Assembly (NCBI RefSeq): GCF_004361065.1
Contig: NZ_SELT01000012.1
Span: 30,274-94,273, forward strand
Direction of reading: 5' to 3'
Length of the DNA: 64,000 bases
Source: Cognatilysobacter terrigena
GTDB lineage: Bacteria; Pseudomonadota; Gammaproteobacteria; Xanthomonadales; Xanthomonadaceae
The position numbers and the translations under genes are program-made. Positions within the stretch are counted from its first letter, which is position 1. Each line of letters begins with the position of its first letter. Of the stretch, positions 8,104 through 17,525 are shown in pieces. Below the pieces are notes generated by a model. It ran no database searches and was not told the DNA's origin. It worked only from the letters and a program-made list of their open reading frames with translations.

Positions 8104-10629
8104 ATGCCCCGTATCCGACGCCTCCTCCGCTGGGCGCTTTTCGCGACTGCCGGCCTGCTCGTCCTCGGCCTGATCGCCGCCGGCGCGCTCTACGCCGTGA
8201 TCGCCCCCAAGCTGCCCGACGTGGAGACCCTGCGCGACGTGCAGTTGCAGGAGCCGATGTACGTCTACGCCAAGGACGGGCGCCTGATGGCGCTGTTCGG
8301 CGAGACCCGGCGTTATCCGGTCGACATCGAAAAGGTGCCGGACCTGCAGAAGAAGGCGTTCATCGCCATCGAGGACTCGCGCTTCTACCAGCACCACGGC
8401 GTCGACTTCACCGGCGTCGCGCGCGCGATCTGGCTGCTCGCCACGACGAACGACAAGCGCGTCCCCGGCGGCTCGACCATCACCCAGCAGGTCGCCCGCC
8501 AGTTCTTCCTGAGCAACGAGTACAGCTACACCCGCAAGCTCGCGGAGATGCTGCTCGCCATGCGCATGGAGCGCGAGCTGAGCAAGGACGAGATCTTCGA
8601 GCTGTACCTCAACGTCAGCTTCTTCGGTAATCGCGCCTACGGCGTCGCCGCGGCCGCCGAGTACTACTACGGCAAGCCGCTCGACAAGCTGTCGCTCGAC
8701 GAGATGGCGTCGCTCGCCGGCATCCCGAAGTTCCCGTCCGCCGCGAATCCGATCAGCAACACGGCACGCGCCAAGGTCCGTCGCGACTACATCCTCGATC
8801 GCATGGCCGAGCTGAAGTTCATCAGCCGCGCGCAGGCTGACGCGTCCAAAGCGGTGCCGATGCACGCCACGCCGCACGAGCGCCCGGTCGAGGTGTATGC
8901 GCCGTACGTCGCCGAGATGGTCCGCCAGGAAATGCTCACGCGCTACGGCCCCGAGGCGCTGACGAAGGGCTACCACGTCTACACGACGATCGACCCGACG
9001 CTGCAGGCCGCGGCCGATGCCGCTGTGCGCGAAGGTCTGCACACCTACGACCGCCGCCATGGCTGGCGCGGCGCGGAGCGTCATTTCGACCTCACCGACG
9101 CGGACGACGCCGCGACGGCGGGTCGTCGCCTCGCGCCCTACCCCGCGCAGGGCGAGCTGCTTCCGGCGGTCGTGCTGTCCGCGCGTGCGGGAAGCGCCGA
9201 CGTCGCGCTCGCCGACGGCCGCACGATCACGCTCGATGCCGCGCACACGTGGGAAGGCGCGAGCTACACGACGCTCAAGCGCGGCGACATGGTGCGCGTG
9301 CGTCGCGTGCAGCCCGCCGCAGCGAAGGACGGTGCGAAGCCGGCACCTGCCGATACTGCCGTCGCCTACCGTCTTGACCAGCTGCCGAAGGCGCAGGCAT
9401 CGCTCGTCTCGATCGACGCCATGAACGGCGCATTGCGTGCGCTCACGGGCGGCTACAGCTTTGCCGGCAACAAGTTCAACCGCGCCGTGCAGGCCAAGCG
9501 CCAGCCGGGTTCGAGCTTCAAGCCGTTCGTGTATTCGGCGGCGTTCGAGCGCGGCTTCAATCCGGCGTCGATCGTTCTCGACGCGCCGGTCGTGTTCAAG
9601 GATCGCGTCGGCCACCTGTGGCGTCCGCAGAACGACACCGGCAACTTCGCGGGCCCGATGCGGCTTCGCGAAGCGATGGTGCAGTCGCGCAACCTCGTAT
9701 CGGTGCGCCTGCTCGACGCGATCGGTGTCGACTACGCGCGCAAGTACATCAGCCACTTCGGTTTCGAAGAGAAGGATCTTCCGCCGAACCTGTCGATGTC
9801 GCTCGGCACCGCATCGCTGACGCCGCTGTCGGTCGCGCGTGGCTACGCCGCGTTCTACAACGGCGGCTACCGCATCACGCCGTGGTTCATCGACACGGTC
9901 AAGGACCGCAACGGCGCCGTGATCTTCAAGGAAAAGCCCGTGACGGGCTGCCACGGCTGCGCGGTCGTCGCGAACGCTGCGGGCGCACCCGTCGCGACGG
10001 CGACGAACGTCGTCGACGGCTTCGACCTGAGCTCGACGCCGTCCACCCCGGCGACGTCGACCACCAAGTCGAACGCGGCAGGCGCCGCCGATGCATCGAA
10101 GTCAAAGAAGGTCGACACCACGGGCATGGCGCTCGCGCCGCGCGCGATCGACGAACGCATCGGTTACCAGATCGTGTCGATCCTGCGCGACGTCGTGTTG
10201 CGCGGTACCGGCACGCCGGCGCGCGTGCTCAACCGCGAGGACGTCGGCGGCAAGACCGGTTCGACGAACGATCACCGCGACGCGTGGTTCTCCGGCTTCG
10301 GGGGTCCGTACATCACGACGGTCTGGGTCGGCCGCGACGACTTCAAGTCGCTCGGCTATCGCGAGTACGGCGGTCGCGCAGCGCTGCCGATCTGGATCGA
10401 CTACATGCGCACGGCATTGAAGGATCAGCCCGTCCAGCCGAACGATCCGCCCGATGGCATGGTCAAGGTGGCGGTGGGACCGGGCGGTCGCCTGCTGCCG
10501 GGCGCGACGGGCGGCATCACCGAATGGGTGAAGGCCGAGGACCTCGAGCGCATGCAGAGCGACATCGACTACGGCCCGTCGACGCAGCAACAGGACACGG
10601 GCACCGAAGAGTCGTTCGACATCTTCTGA
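8104..10629 (+). CDS. mrcA: Penicillin-binding protein 1A, glycosyltransferase and transpeptidase
   Basis: This class A penicillin-binding protein polymerises and cross-links peptidoglycan at the inner membrane. In its 841 residues I see a membrane anchor (about 10-33) and a GT51 glycosyltransferase with [10 protein letters not shown] (catalytic E90). An OB-like insertion lies between the two catalytic domains. The transpeptidase has all three motifs: SSFK (S470, K473), SRN (QSRN, about residue 530) and KTG (717-719). A Ser/Thr/Ala-rich insertion (about 640-670) precedes the KTG region, and the C terminus is Gln/Asp-rich. The ATG lacks a clear Shine-Dalgarno sequence. It is divergent from pilM, a neighbourhood common in gammaproteobacteria (ponA next to pilM). 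Confidence 0.95.
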   Translation: MPRIRRLLRWALFATAGLLVLGLIAAGALYAVIAPKLPDVETLRDVQLQEPMYVYAKDGRLMALFGETRRYPVDIEKVPDLQKKAFIAIEDSRFYQHHGVDFTGVARAIWLLATTNDKRVPGGSTITQQVARQFFLSNEYSYTRKLAEMLLAMRMERELSKDEIFELYLNVSFFGNRAYGVAAAAEYYYGKPLDKLSLDEMASLAGIPKFPSAANPISNTARAKVRRDYILDRMAELKFISRAQADASKAVPMHATPHERPVEVYAPYVAEMVRQEMLTRYGPEALTKGYHVYTTIDPTLQAAADAAVREGLHTYDRRHGWRGAERHFDLTDADDAATAGRRLAPYPAQGELLPAVVLSARAGSADVALADGRTITLDAAHTWEGASYTTLKRGDMVRVRRVQPAAAKDGAKPAPADTAVAYRLDQLPKAQASLVSIDAMNGALRALTGGYSFAGNKFNRAVQAKRQPGSSFKPFVYSAAFERGFNPASIVLDAPVVFKDRVGHLWRPQNDTGNFAGPMRLREAMVQSRNLVSVRLLDAIGVDYARKYISHFGFEEKDLPPNLSMSLGTASLTPLSVARGYAAFYNGGYRITPWFIDTVKDRNGAVIFKEKPVTGCHGCAVVANAAGAPVATATNVVDGFDLSSTPSTPATSTTKSNAAGAADASKSKKVDTTGMALAPRAIDERIGYQIVSILRDVVLRGTGTPARVLNREDVGGKTGSTNDHRDAWFSGFGGPYITTVWVGRDDFKSLGYREYGGRAALPIWIDYMRTALKDQPVQPNDPPDGMVKVAVGPGGRLLPGATGGITEWVKAEDLERMQSDIDYGPSTQQQDTGTEESFDIF

Positions 10630-10745
10630 TCCGCTGAACGGATGTCGACGCCGCGACAACGCGCGTCGACATCGGCGTGCTAGCGTGCAATGGCCGGCGC
10701 GTGCCGGCGGCGGATCGTCCGCCTCGCCTGCCACGGAGCCTCGCC

Positions 10746-11405
10746 ATGCGCCCTGCCCGTCAGCACGCCCACCAGCACGCGCAGTCCCGACTTCGCGAAC
10801 GCCGTGAGCGACTCGCCGGCGAGGCCGCCCGGCTCATGGCCGAGAGCGGCATCGCCGACTACCACCAGGCCAAGCTCAAAGCCGCCGAGCGTCTCGGCAT
10901 CCACGACGACGCGTCGCTGCCGCGCAATACGGAAATCGAGGCCGCCCTTCGGCAGTACCAGCGCCTGTTCGGCCGCGACAATGCGGGCGAGCTGCGCCGT
11001 CGACGCGAAGCCGCGATCGAAGCGCTCGGTTTCTTCCGCGCATTCGATCCGCGGCTCGTCGGCCCGGTGCTCGAAGGCACGTCGGATGCGCGTTCGCCGG
11101 TAATGCTGCATTTGCACGCCGACGACGCCGAGTCCGTGCATCGCTTTCTGGTCGAACACGACGTGCCGGCGCAGTCGCGCAATCGGCGCCTGCGCCTCGA
11201 TCGTCATCGCGACGGCGATTTCCCGGTGTGGGTGTTCAGCGCCGACGGCCTCGCCTTCGATGTCACGGTGCTGCCGCACGATGTTCTGCGCCAGGCGCCG
11301 CTGTCACCGGTCGACGAAAAGCCGATGCGTCGCGCGAACGTCTCGCAGCTGCGGCAGCTCGTAGCCGAGGCGGAGATCGAGGACTTCGAGCGCGGACTGG
11401 GCTGA
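10746..11405 (+). CDS. Conserved hypothetical protein, possible nucleotidyltransferase-like fold
   Basis: I do not recognise a named family. The 219-residue soluble protein has a basic, helical N terminus (MRPARQHAHQH...RERRERLAGEAARLM). A middle part contains SGIADYHQAKLKAAERLG and FDPRLVGPVLEGTSD. The C-terminal half alternates strands and helices: VMLHLHADDAESV, then FPVWVFSADGLAFDVTVLP. The order GTS, HLHADD, FDVTV weakly resembles the G-S, D-x-D and third-acid pattern of polymerase-beta-type nucleotidyltransferases, with His where Asp is usual. The ATG has GGAG seven bases upstream. It stands alone between mrcA and gltA. Confidence 0.75.
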   Translation: MRPARQHAHQHAQSRLRERRERLAGEAARLMAESGIADYHQAKLKAAERLGIHDDASLPRNTEIEAALRQYQRLFGRDNAGELRRRREAAIEALGFFRAFDPRLVGPVLEGTSDARSPVMLHLHADDAESVHRFLVEHDVPAQSRNRRLRLDRHRDGDFPVWVFSADGLAFDVTVLPHDVLRQAPLSPVDEKPMRRANVSQLRQLVAEAEIEDFERGLG

Positions 11406-11510
11406 TCGACGGCGTCGCCGCCGACAAGGCTCATCGAAGCGGAACGCGATCGCGCTTCATCGGCGACGGTCAGCATTGCGCGTGACCGCGGCAGCACTGC
11501 CTCTGAAACG

Positions 11511-11539
11511 ACGAAGCCGCGGACAGGCCGCGGCTTCGT
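11511..11539. terminator. Bidirectional terminator between the orphan gene and gltA
   Basis: A perfect 12-bp stem (ACGAAGCCGCGG with its complement) and a 5-base loop lie between two convergent genes. T-rich bases follow on both strands, but neither run is long. Confidence 0.75.
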
Positions 11540-11563
11540 TGTAATTCGAATGTCCGGGAAGCG

Positions 11564-12865
11564 TCAGCGCTTCGACGCCTCGACGTAATCGCGCTGCGCC
11601 GAACCGGTGTAGATCTGACGCGGACGACCGATCTTGTTCTCCGGATCTTCCTGCTGCTCCAGCCAGTGGCTGACCCAGCCCGCGGTGCGCGCGATCGCGA
11701 ACATCACGGTGAACATCTCGACCGGAATGCCCAGCGCCTTGTAGATGATGCCCGAGTAGAAATCGACGTTCGGGTAGAGCTTGCGCTGCACGAAGTACTC
11801 GTCCTTCAGCGCCGCTTCCTCGAGCTTCATCGCGACCTCGAGCAGCGGGTCGTTGATGCCGAGCTGGCCGAGCACGTCGTGCGTCATCTTGCGCACGAGC
11901 GCGGCGCGCGGATCGTAGTTCTTGTAGACGCGGTGACCGAAGCCCATCAGGCGGAAGCCCGAATTCTTGTCCTTCGCCTTGTCGACCGCGCTGCTCACGT
12001 TCTCGGGACGACCGATCTCGGCGAGCATCTTCAGCACCGCCTCGTTCGCACCACCGTGCGCCGGTCCCCACAGCGCGGCGACGCCGGAAGCGACGCAGAC
12101 GTACGGGTTCGCACCGGTCGAACCGACCAGGCGGACGGTCGACGTCGACGCGTTCTGCTCGTGGTCGGCGTGCAGGATGAAGAGCAGATCCAGCGCCTTC
12201 GCGGCGACCGGATTGAGCTCGAGTGGCTCGGCCGGCACTTCCTTCATCATGTGCAGGAAGCGCGTCGTGTACTCGAGCGAATTCTTCGGATAACGGATCG
12301 GCCAGCCGATCGAATAACGATGGCAGGCCGCGGCGATCGTCGGCACCTTCGCGATCAGGCGGATCGCGGCGAGGCGGCGCTGCGCCGGATCCTCGAGGTC
12401 GAGATCGTTGTGATAGAAGCTCGCCATCGAGCCGAGCATGCCGACCAGCATCGCCATCGGATGCGCGTCGTGGCGGAAGCCATAGAGGAACGTGCGGAAG
12501 GCCTCGTGCATCATCGTGTGATGCGTGACCTCGTGTTCGAACTTGTCGAACTCCTGCGCGTTCGGCAGCTCACCGTTCATGAGCAGGTACGCGACCTCGA
12601 GGAAGTTCGACTTCTCGGCGAGCTGCTCGATCGGGTAGCCGCGGTAAAGCAGAACGCCCGCGTCGCCGTCGATGTACGTAATCGCCGACTTGCAGCTCGC
12701 GGTGGCGGTGAAGCCGGGGTCGTAGGTGAAGCAGCCGGTTTCCTTCGGCAGCTTGGCGATGTCGATGCACGGCGCGCCCAGGACGGGGTGCTGCACGGGC
12801 AGGGTCACGGTGGCATCGCCGGCGGTCACGCTGACCTGCTGCAGGCCGGATTTGTTCTCGGACAC
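11564..12865 (-). CDS. gltA: Citrate synthase, hexameric type II
   Basis: Citrate synthase condenses acetyl-CoA and oxaloacetate in the first step of the citric acid cycle. The 433-residue protein matches the E. coli type II enzyme in length and motifs. The catalytic triad is H270 (GPAHGGANE), H311 (GFGHRVYK) and D368 (PNVDFYSG), and HADHEQNAS precedes it. The N-terminal beta domain typical of the NADH-regulated Gram-negative type is present. Translation starts at a GTG with AGGAG six bases upstream. It is monocistronic, with its own promoter-like box and a terminator. Confidence 0.97.
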   Translation of the reverse strand: MSENKSGLQQVSVTAGDATVTLPVQHPVLGAPCIDIAKLPKETGCFTYDPGFTATASCKSAITYIDGDAGVLLYRGYPIEQLAEKSNFLEVAYLLMNGELPNAQEFDKFEHEVTHHTMMHEAFRTFLYGFRHDAHPMAMLVGMLGSMASFYHNDLDLEDPAQRRLAAIRLIAKVPTIAAACHRYSIGWPIRYPKNSLEYTTRFLHMMKEVPAEPLELNPVAAKALDLLFILHADHEQNASTSTVRLVGSTGANPYVCVASGVAALWGPAHGGANEAVLKMLAEIGRPENVSSAVDKAKDKNSGFRLMGFGHRVYKNYDPRAALVRKMTHDVLGQLGINDPLLEVAMKLEEAALKDEYFVQRKLYPNVDFYSGIIYKALGIPVEMFTVMFAIARTAGWVSHWLEQQEDPENKIGRPRQIYTGSAQRDYVEASKR

Positions 12866-12943
12866 GGAGCGCTCCTAGGAGGCATGCGGCGCTGTCGCCG
12901 CGCGGAGGAGAAGGTTCTTTAGCGATCGATTCGCAAGCCGCGG

Positions 12944-12949
12944 ATTATC
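12944..12949 (-). promoter_or_regulatory. Extended -10 promoter box for gltA
   Basis: On the minus strand TGC-GATAAT (5 of 6 matches, with the TGn extension) lies about 78 bases before the gltA GTG. No good -35 box is seen, which is usual for extended -10 promoters. Confidence 0.45.
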
Positions 12950-13047
12950 GCACATACGCCTGCGTCGGCTGGCTGTGCCGTTGGTCCAATGGCGTGAGGC
13001 GGAGACCGCCAAAGTCCACCATGAAACCCCCGACGCCGGAAACGCGA

Positions 13048-13069
13048 ACGGCCGCCCGGAGGCGGCCGT
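13048..13069 (-). terminator. Terminator hairpin after rpmE2
   Basis: A perfect 9-bp stem (ACGGCCGCC with GGCGGCCGT) and a 4-base loop lie just downstream of the L31 gene. The T tract on the minus strand is weak (TCGCGTTTCC). Confidence 0.6.
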
Positions 13070-13105
13070 CGTGCGACATCGGCGCGGGGCGGGCCCGCGA
13101 CGCGA

Positions 13106-13351
13106 TTACTTCTGGGCGTAGCGCTTGCGGAACTTGTCCACGCGACCGCTGGTATCCACGATCTTGTGCTTGCCCGTGTAGAACGGGTGCGAGGCCGACG
13201 AGATATCGACCTTGATCAGCGGGTACTCGTTACCGTCTTCCCACTTGATCGATTCCTTGGTCGGCATCGTCGAGCGGGTGAGGAACGAAAAGTCCGTGGT
13301 GACGTCCTGGAAGACGACTTCGCGGTAGTCCGGATGGATGCCGGTCTTCAT
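13106..13351 (-). CDS. rpmE2: 50S ribosomal protein L31, type B (zinc-free)
   Basis: The 81-residue protein starts [16 protein letters not shown] and contains [11 protein letters not shown], typical of type B L31. It has no cysteine, so it lacks the CxxC zinc-binding pair of the standard L31. In other bacteria the type B copy is used under zinc limitation. Here a normal sigma70-type promoter and no obvious Zur-like palindrome precede it, so it may simply be the housekeeping copy. An in-frame ATG four codons upstream is a possible alternative start. Confidence 0.95.
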   Translation of the reverse strand: MKTGIHPDYREVVFQDVTTDFSFLTRSTMPTKESIKWEDGNEYPLIKVDISSASHPFYTGKHKIVDTSGRVDKFRKRYAQK

Positions 13352-13385
13352 GGCATGCACCATTAAGGGATTCGGGGAGCCCGGC

Positions 13386-13414
13386 AGTATAGAGACCTCG
13401 GCGGGGCCGTGCAA
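13386..13414 (-). promoter_or_regulatory. Sigma70-type promoter of rpmE2
   Basis: On the minus strand TTGCAC, a 17-base spacer and TATACT (5 of 6 matches) lie about 35 bases before the L31 start codon. This is among the best promoter matches in the window. Confidence 0.6.
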
Positions 13415-13446
13415 GCCATATGACGGCCCAGCCGCCTGAACGCCCG

Positions 13447-14379
13447 TCAGGCGCCCAGCGCCTCTCGCATCCGCTGCTCGAACCGGGCCTGGTCGTAGCG
13501 CATCAGGATCCGGCAGTTGTCGCGGGCGCCATCCTGGCGGTTCCAGTCCACGACCGTGGCGCCGCGGGTGTGGCGCCCTTCCAGTTCGACCGCGACCGGG
13601 CGCTCGACCTGTTCGGTCGCCGCGTCGGGTTCGAGTGCATAGGCCATCGCGAGGGCATCGGCGGCATGCCAGTGGTCGCCGCGGCGGTCGCTGGACCAGA
13701 GCCGCGTCTGCCTGGAGATCGAATCGTAGAACCGCGCCTTCGGGTGATCCGCCTGGAGCCAGCGTTCGATCTCGTCGTGCGCGAAGCCATGGGCGATCGT
13801 CGCCTCCCAGTCGGCGAGGTCGATGTGCGGGAACGCCTCGAAGACGATGTGCGCGGCTTCCGGATCGAAGGCGATGTTGAATTCGGCCGCGGGCGTGATG
13901 TTGCCGTGGGCAGTCACCGAACCGCCCATGACCACGAAGCGCGCGACGCGCGCCGGCAGCGTCGGGTCGAGCTTAAGCGCGAGCGCGATGTTGGTCAGCG
14001 GCCCGAGCGCGACGAGAAGCAGGCGTCCCGCGTGTTCGTGCGAGAGCCGCAGGATCGCGAGCGCGGCGTGTTCGGTCTCGGCCTGCTTCGAAGCCTTCGC
14101 ATAGCCCGTGTCGCCAAAACCGTCGCGGCCGTGCACGTACGCGGCATCGCGTGCCGGATGCAGCAGCGGCGACGCACAGCCGGCGAATACCGGCACGTCG
14201 ACATTCGCCACTTCGCACAGCTTGAGCGCGTTGGCGACGGTGTGCTCGAGGCCCACGTTGCCGGCGGCGATGGTCAGGCCGACGACGCGATGACGCGGAT
14301 CGTTGAAGGCCATCAGCAGGGCCAGCGCGTCGTCCACGCCGGGATCGGTATCGATGAGAAGCGGAATTGGATCGTTCAT
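13447..14379 (-). CDS. Inosine-uridine-preferring nucleoside hydrolase family protein
   Basis: This enzyme hydrolyses ribonucleosides to ribose and free base in salvage. The 310-residue protein opens with the calcium-binding motif [12 protein letters not shown] (residues 9-20), the hallmark of the family. It also has [18 protein letters not shown] in the substrate loop, and HWHAADALA near the C terminus supplies the catalytic histidine and a further metal ligand. Length is normal. Substrate preference cannot be read from the sequence. It follows recG by 30 bases, but a good promoter lies right at its start, so it may be transcribed separately. Confidence 0.92.
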   Translation of the reverse strand: MNDPIPLLIDTDPGVDDALALLMAFNDPRHRVVGLTIAAGNVGLEHTVANALKLCEVANVDVPVFAGCASPLLHPARDAAYVHGRDGFGDTGYAKASKQAETEHAALAILRLSHEHAGRLLLVALGPLTNIALALKLDPTLPARVARFVVMGGSVTAHGNITPAAEFNIAFDPEAAHIVFEAFPHIDLADWEATIAHGFAHDEIERWLQADHPKARFYDSISRQTRLWSSDRRGDHWHAADALAMAYALEPDAATEQVERPVAVELEGRHTRGATVVDWNRQDGARDNCRILMRYDQARFEQRMREALGA

Positions 14380-14385
14380 CGACCG

Positions 14386-14413
14386 ATTATGCAGAAGGCG
14401 GCCCCGCTGTCAC
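14386..14413 (-). promoter_or_regulatory. Promoter of the nucleoside hydrolase gene, leaderless spacing
   Basis: On the minus strand GTGACA (5 of 6 matches), a 16-base spacer and CATAAT (5 of 6 matches) are followed by six bases and the ATG. Transcription would begin at about the A of the start codon. The -35 box overlaps the last codons of recG. Confidence 0.55.
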
Positions 14414-16515
14414 GCCGACGCGTAGCGCACCGCACCGCCGACCCAGCGCGCGACGATGCGGCCCGCAAGTTCCGGCGCACGTTCTGCGATGCGCTCACCC
14501 AGCGCCTGCACGCGCGGCAGCAGGTCGGCATCGCGCTGCAGATCGGCGACGCGAAACTCGGCGACACCAGTCTGTCGCGTGCCCAGCAGCTCGCCTGGGC
14601 CGCGCAATTCGAGATCGCGCTCCGCAATGACGAAGCCATCGTTGGTCTCGCGCATCGTCGACAGGCGTTCGCGCGCCATCTGCGACAGCGGTGGCTGGTA
14701 GAGCAGCACGCAGCTCGACTGCGCGCTGCCCCGCCCCACGCGTCCACGCAACTGATGGAGCTGCGACAGGCCAAGACGTTCCGCGTTCTCGATGATCATC
14801 AGCGACGCATTCGGCACGTCGACGCCGACTTCGATGACGGTCGTCGCGACGAGCAGATCCGTCTCGCCGTTCTTGAACGCCAGCATCGCCGCCTGCTTCT
14901 CGGCGGGTCGCATGCGGCCGTGCACGAGGCCGAGGCGCAGTTCCGGCAGCTGCGCCGTCAGTTCCTCGAACGTCGTCTGCGCCGCCTTCGCGACGACCTC
15001 GTCGCTCTCGTCGATCAGCGTGCACACCCAATATGCCTGGCGGCCTTCCGCGCAGGCGCGACGGATGCGTTCGACGAGTTCCGGTCGGCGATCCGATCCG
15101 AGGACGACCGTCGTCACCGGCGTGCGGCCGGGCGGCAGTTCGTCGATCGTCGACACGTCGAGATCGGCGTACGCCGCCATGGCGAGCGTCCGCGGGATCG
15201 GCGTTGCGGTCATGACGAGCTGGTGCGGCACCGTGCCGTGCGCGAGCGAGCCCTTGTCGACGAGCGCGAGACGCTGGTGCACGCCGAAGCGATGCTGCTC
15301 GTCGACGATGGCGAGCGCGAGGTCGTGGAACGCGACGCCCTCCTGCATCAGCGCATGCGTGCCGACGACGACCTGCGCCGCGCCCGAAGCCACCTCCGCG
15401 AGCACGTTCGCGCGCGCCTTGCCGGTGACCTTGCCGGCAAGCCACGTGACGCGCACGCCCAGTGGCTCCAGCCATCCACGCAGATTGCCGAGATGCTGCT
15501 CGGCGAGCAGTTCCGTCGGTGCCATCAATGCCGCCTGCTTGCCACTGCCGACTGCGAGCAACGCGGCCATCGCTGCGACCACGGTCTTGCCGGATCCGAC
15601 GTCGCCCTGCACGAGCCGCAGCATCGGCACCGGCTGCGCGAGATCGACGGCGACTTCGTCGAACACGCGCGACTGTGCATTGGTCAACGCGAACGGCAGC
15701 GCGTTGCGCAGACGCAACGCCTCGCGCACGTCGTCGAGTGCAGGCGCGATGCGCGCGCGATGTGCGCGTCGCTGCCCGCGCAGGCTCAGGTGATGCGCGA
15801 GAAGTTCTTCGAGTGCGAGCCGCCGTTGCGCCGGATGGCGACCCGACAGCAACGCAGCGATGTCGTCGTCGGCGGACGGCCGATGCACCGTGACCAATGC
15901 TTCGCGCAGTGACGGCAGGCCGAGGTCGGACCACCACGACACCGGCAGAAGTTCCAGCGCATCGTCGGACGGCAGGCGTTCGATCGCGAGGCCGATCAGG
16001 CGTCGCAGCGTCGCCGGCGCGACGCCTTCGATCTGCGGATACACGGGATCCAGCGCACTGCCGAGCACTTCGTCAGGTTCGACGACGCGATAGCTGGGAT
16101 GCACGATCTCCAGCCCCTGCGGCCCGAGCCGTGGTGTGCCGTAGCAGCGCAGGCGCGTGCCCGGTTGAAATTGCGCGACCTGCGCGGCGCGGAAGTGGAA
16201 GAAGCGCAGCACCAGCGTGGCGTGCGATTCATCCGAAATCGCGACACGCAGCATCGGTCGATAACGGAAGCCTTTCTCGACCGCCTCGACGACGCCCTCG
16301 ACCTGCGCGGCGGTGCCCGCCTGCAGGTCGCGGATCGGCACGATCTTGGTGCGGTCTTCGTAGCCGCGAGGCAGCTGTAGCCAAAGGTCCTGCAGCGTCG
16401 AAAGCCCGCGCGAGGCGAGCTTCTCCACAAGCGCGGGCCCGCAGCCGCGCAGCGACGTCAGCGGCGCGTCGCCGGCCGGCGCGAGGGCAGGCGTCGGTCG
16501 CGCCGCGCGGGGCAT
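14410..16515 (-). CDS. recG: ATP-dependent DNA helicase RecG
   Basis: RecG remodels stalled replication forks and branched recombination intermediates. The 701-residue protein has the N-terminal wedge (OB-fold) domain (about 60-160) that splits DNA junctions. It then has a superfamily 2 helicase core with Walker A GDVGSGKT, the DEQH box (IVDEQHRFGV) and motif VI (QLRGRVGRG), and a C-terminal TRG-like region (GELLGTRQTG). Length fits the family. It starts three bases after the ridA stop, so recG and ridA are co-transcribed. Confidence 0.96.
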   Translation of the reverse strand: MPRAARPTPALAPAGDAPLTSLRGCGPALVEKLASRGLSTLQDLWLQLPRGYEDRTKIVPIRDLQAGTAAQVEGVVEAVEKGFRYRPMLRVAISDESHATLVLRFFHFRAAQVAQFQPGTRLRCYGTPRLGPQGLEIVHPSYRVVEPDEVLGSALDPVYPQIEGVAPATLRRLIGLAIERLPSDDALELLPVSWWSDLGLPSLREALVTVHRPSADDDIAALLSGRHPAQRRLALEELLAHHLSLRGQRRAHRARIAPALDDVREALRLRNALPFALTNAQSRVFDEVAVDLAQPVPMLRLVQGDVGSGKTVVAAMAALLAVGSGKQAALMAPTELLAEQHLGNLRGWLEPLGVRVTWLAGKVTGKARANVLAEVASGAAQVVVGTHALMQEGVAFHDLALAIVDEQHRFGVHQRLALVDKGSLAHGTVPHQLVMTATPIPRTLAMAAYADLDVSTIDELPPGRTPVTTVVLGSDRRPELVERIRRACAEGRQAYWVCTLIDESDEVVAKAAQTTFEELTAQLPELRLGLVHGRMRPAEKQAAMLAFKNGETDLLVATTVIEVGVDVPNASLMIIENAERLGLSQLHQLRGRVGRGSAQSSCVLLYQPPLSQMARERLSTMRETNDGFVIAERDLELRGPGELLGTRQTGVAEFRVADLQRDADLLPRVQALGERIAERAPELAGRIVARWVGGAVRYASA

Positions 16516-16518
16516 CGA

Positions 16519-16899
16519 TCAGCCGAGGACGAGGATCGCGTCGACCTCGAAGTGCGCGCCTTTCGGCAGGCCCGAGACCTGGATCGTCGAACGCGCCGGA
16601 TACGGCGCCTGGAAGTAGTCGGCCATCACCGCGTTCACCGCCGCGAAGTCGCCGAGATCGGTGAGGTAGAGCCCGAGGCGCACGACGCCGTCGAGCGAGC
16701 CGCCCGCGGCTTCGCAGACCGCGCGCAGGTTGTCGAACGCGCGGCGCGCCTGCGTGGCGATGTCGCCGGTCACGAGGTCACCCGTCGAGGGATCGAGCGG
16801 GATCTGGCCCGACAGGAACACCGTATCGCCGGCGCGCACGGCCTGCGAATACGGGCCGATGGCGGCGGGGGCACGGTCGGTATGGATCGGCTGGCGCAT
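16519..16899 (-). CDS. ridA: Reactive intermediate deaminase RidA
   Basis: RidA hydrolyses reactive enamine and imine intermediates made by pyridoxal-phosphate enzymes such as threonine deaminase. The 126-residue protein has the family motifs IGPYSQAV and SGQIPLDP. It also has the active-site arginine in YPARSTIQV and the glutamate in [10 protein letters not shown]. The start at [11 protein letters not shown] matches family lengths; the longer frame upstream has no support. It is coupled to recG downstream. Confidence 0.95.
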   Translation of the reverse strand: MRQPIHTDRAPAAIGPYSQAVRAGDTVFLSGQIPLDPSTGDLVTGDIATQARRAFDNLRAVCEAAGGSLDGVVRLGLYLTDLGDFAAVNAVMADYFQAPYPARSTIQVSGLPKGAHFEVDAILVLG

Positions 16900-16996
16900 G
16901 GCGGTCGTGGAAAGGGGATGTGCGCGGAATGGTACGCGGTGACGTGGCGTCGATTGTCGCCGTTGCTGTCGCACCGCGCGCGATGGCGCTTCGACG

Positions 16997-17200
16997 TCAG
17001 ATGTAGCGCCGCACCACCCAGGGCGCCGCGGCGATCGCGATGCCCGCCAGCACGAGCGCCGCGGCGCTCGCCACGACGTACGGCAGGACCATGAGCACGA
17101 TGCCGCAGACCAGGGCGATGGGCTCGCGCTGGCGACGGCCGTACACGGCGTAGCCGAGCCCTACGGAGCCGAGCAGCACACCGAGAAGCAGCGTCGACAT
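16997..17200 (-). CDS. Small two-helix membrane protein
   Basis: The 67-residue protein has two hydrophobic helices (about residues 4-20 and 30-58) separated by a basic loop (YGRRQREP), ending in RRYI. I recognise no family with a known role. A GTG codon directly before the ATG (17203) has better spacing from GAGG and could be the start. It lies between the spoT-linked genes and ridA on the same strand, with a 97-base gap to ridA. Confidence 0.7.
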   Translation of the reverse strand: MSTLLLGVLLGSVGLGYAVYGRRQREPIALVCGIVLMVLPYVVASAAALVLAGIAIAAAPWVVRRYI

Positions 17201-17223
17201 CACGCGCGTTTCCTCACTTCACC

Positions 17224-17257
17224 GCGCCGGCCTGCACACCGATGCAATGGCCGGCGC
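17224..17257. repeat. Inverted repeat downstream of the spoT gene pair
   Basis: GCGCCGGCC and GGCCGGCGC are separated by 16 bases in the gap between two small minus-strand genes. It could form a hairpin, but no T tract follows, so it is at best a weak terminator or RNA-stability element. Confidence 0.35.
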
Positions 17258-17263
17258 TACGCA

Positions 17264-17524
17264 TCAGGACCGCGCACGCACCGTATCCATGAGCGTGACG
17301 AACGACGGTGAGACGCTCGCCCAGACGTCGCGATCGTCGCCGAACAATCGCGCAAGCATCGCGAGTGACGCAGCGGCATGACCCGGCGGAAGTTTCGCGG
17401 CCTGCACCAGCCGATCGGCCAGCTGTTCGAGTTCGTCCGGCTCCAGGCCGACCAGCGTTGCCGACGACGCCCGCTGCCGCACTTCCATCGCCGCCTGCAT
17501 GAGCAGTTGCGCGATGTCGGCCAC
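17264..17524 (-). CDS. Small hypothetical protein immediately after spoT
   Basis: The 86-residue protein begins at a GTG one base after the spoT stop codon (TGA-C-GTG), which suggests translational coupling. It is predicted soluble and helical (ADIAQLLMQAAMEV, LEPDELEQLADRLVQAA). I recognise no family. Support comes from position, codon bias like its neighbours and good amphipathic helices. An alternative reading is that translation begins at a later ATG (17488). Its partner or role is unknown; the spoT link suggests a stringent-response context, which is inference. Confidence 0.6.
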   Translation of the reverse strand: MADIAQLLMQAAMEVRQRASSATLVGLEPDELEQLADRLVQAAKLPPGHAAASLAMLARLFGDDRDVWASVSPSFVTLMDTVRARS

Positions 17525-17525
17525 G

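Noticed and set aside
8065..9954. 629-codon minus-strand frame under mrcA
   Set aside because: Antisense shadow of a penicillin-binding protein with all its motifs intact.
13420..15912. 830-codon plus-strand frame across the nucleoside hydrolase and recG genes
   Set aside because: It spans two certain genes on the opposite strand and their intergenic region, which no real gene would do here.
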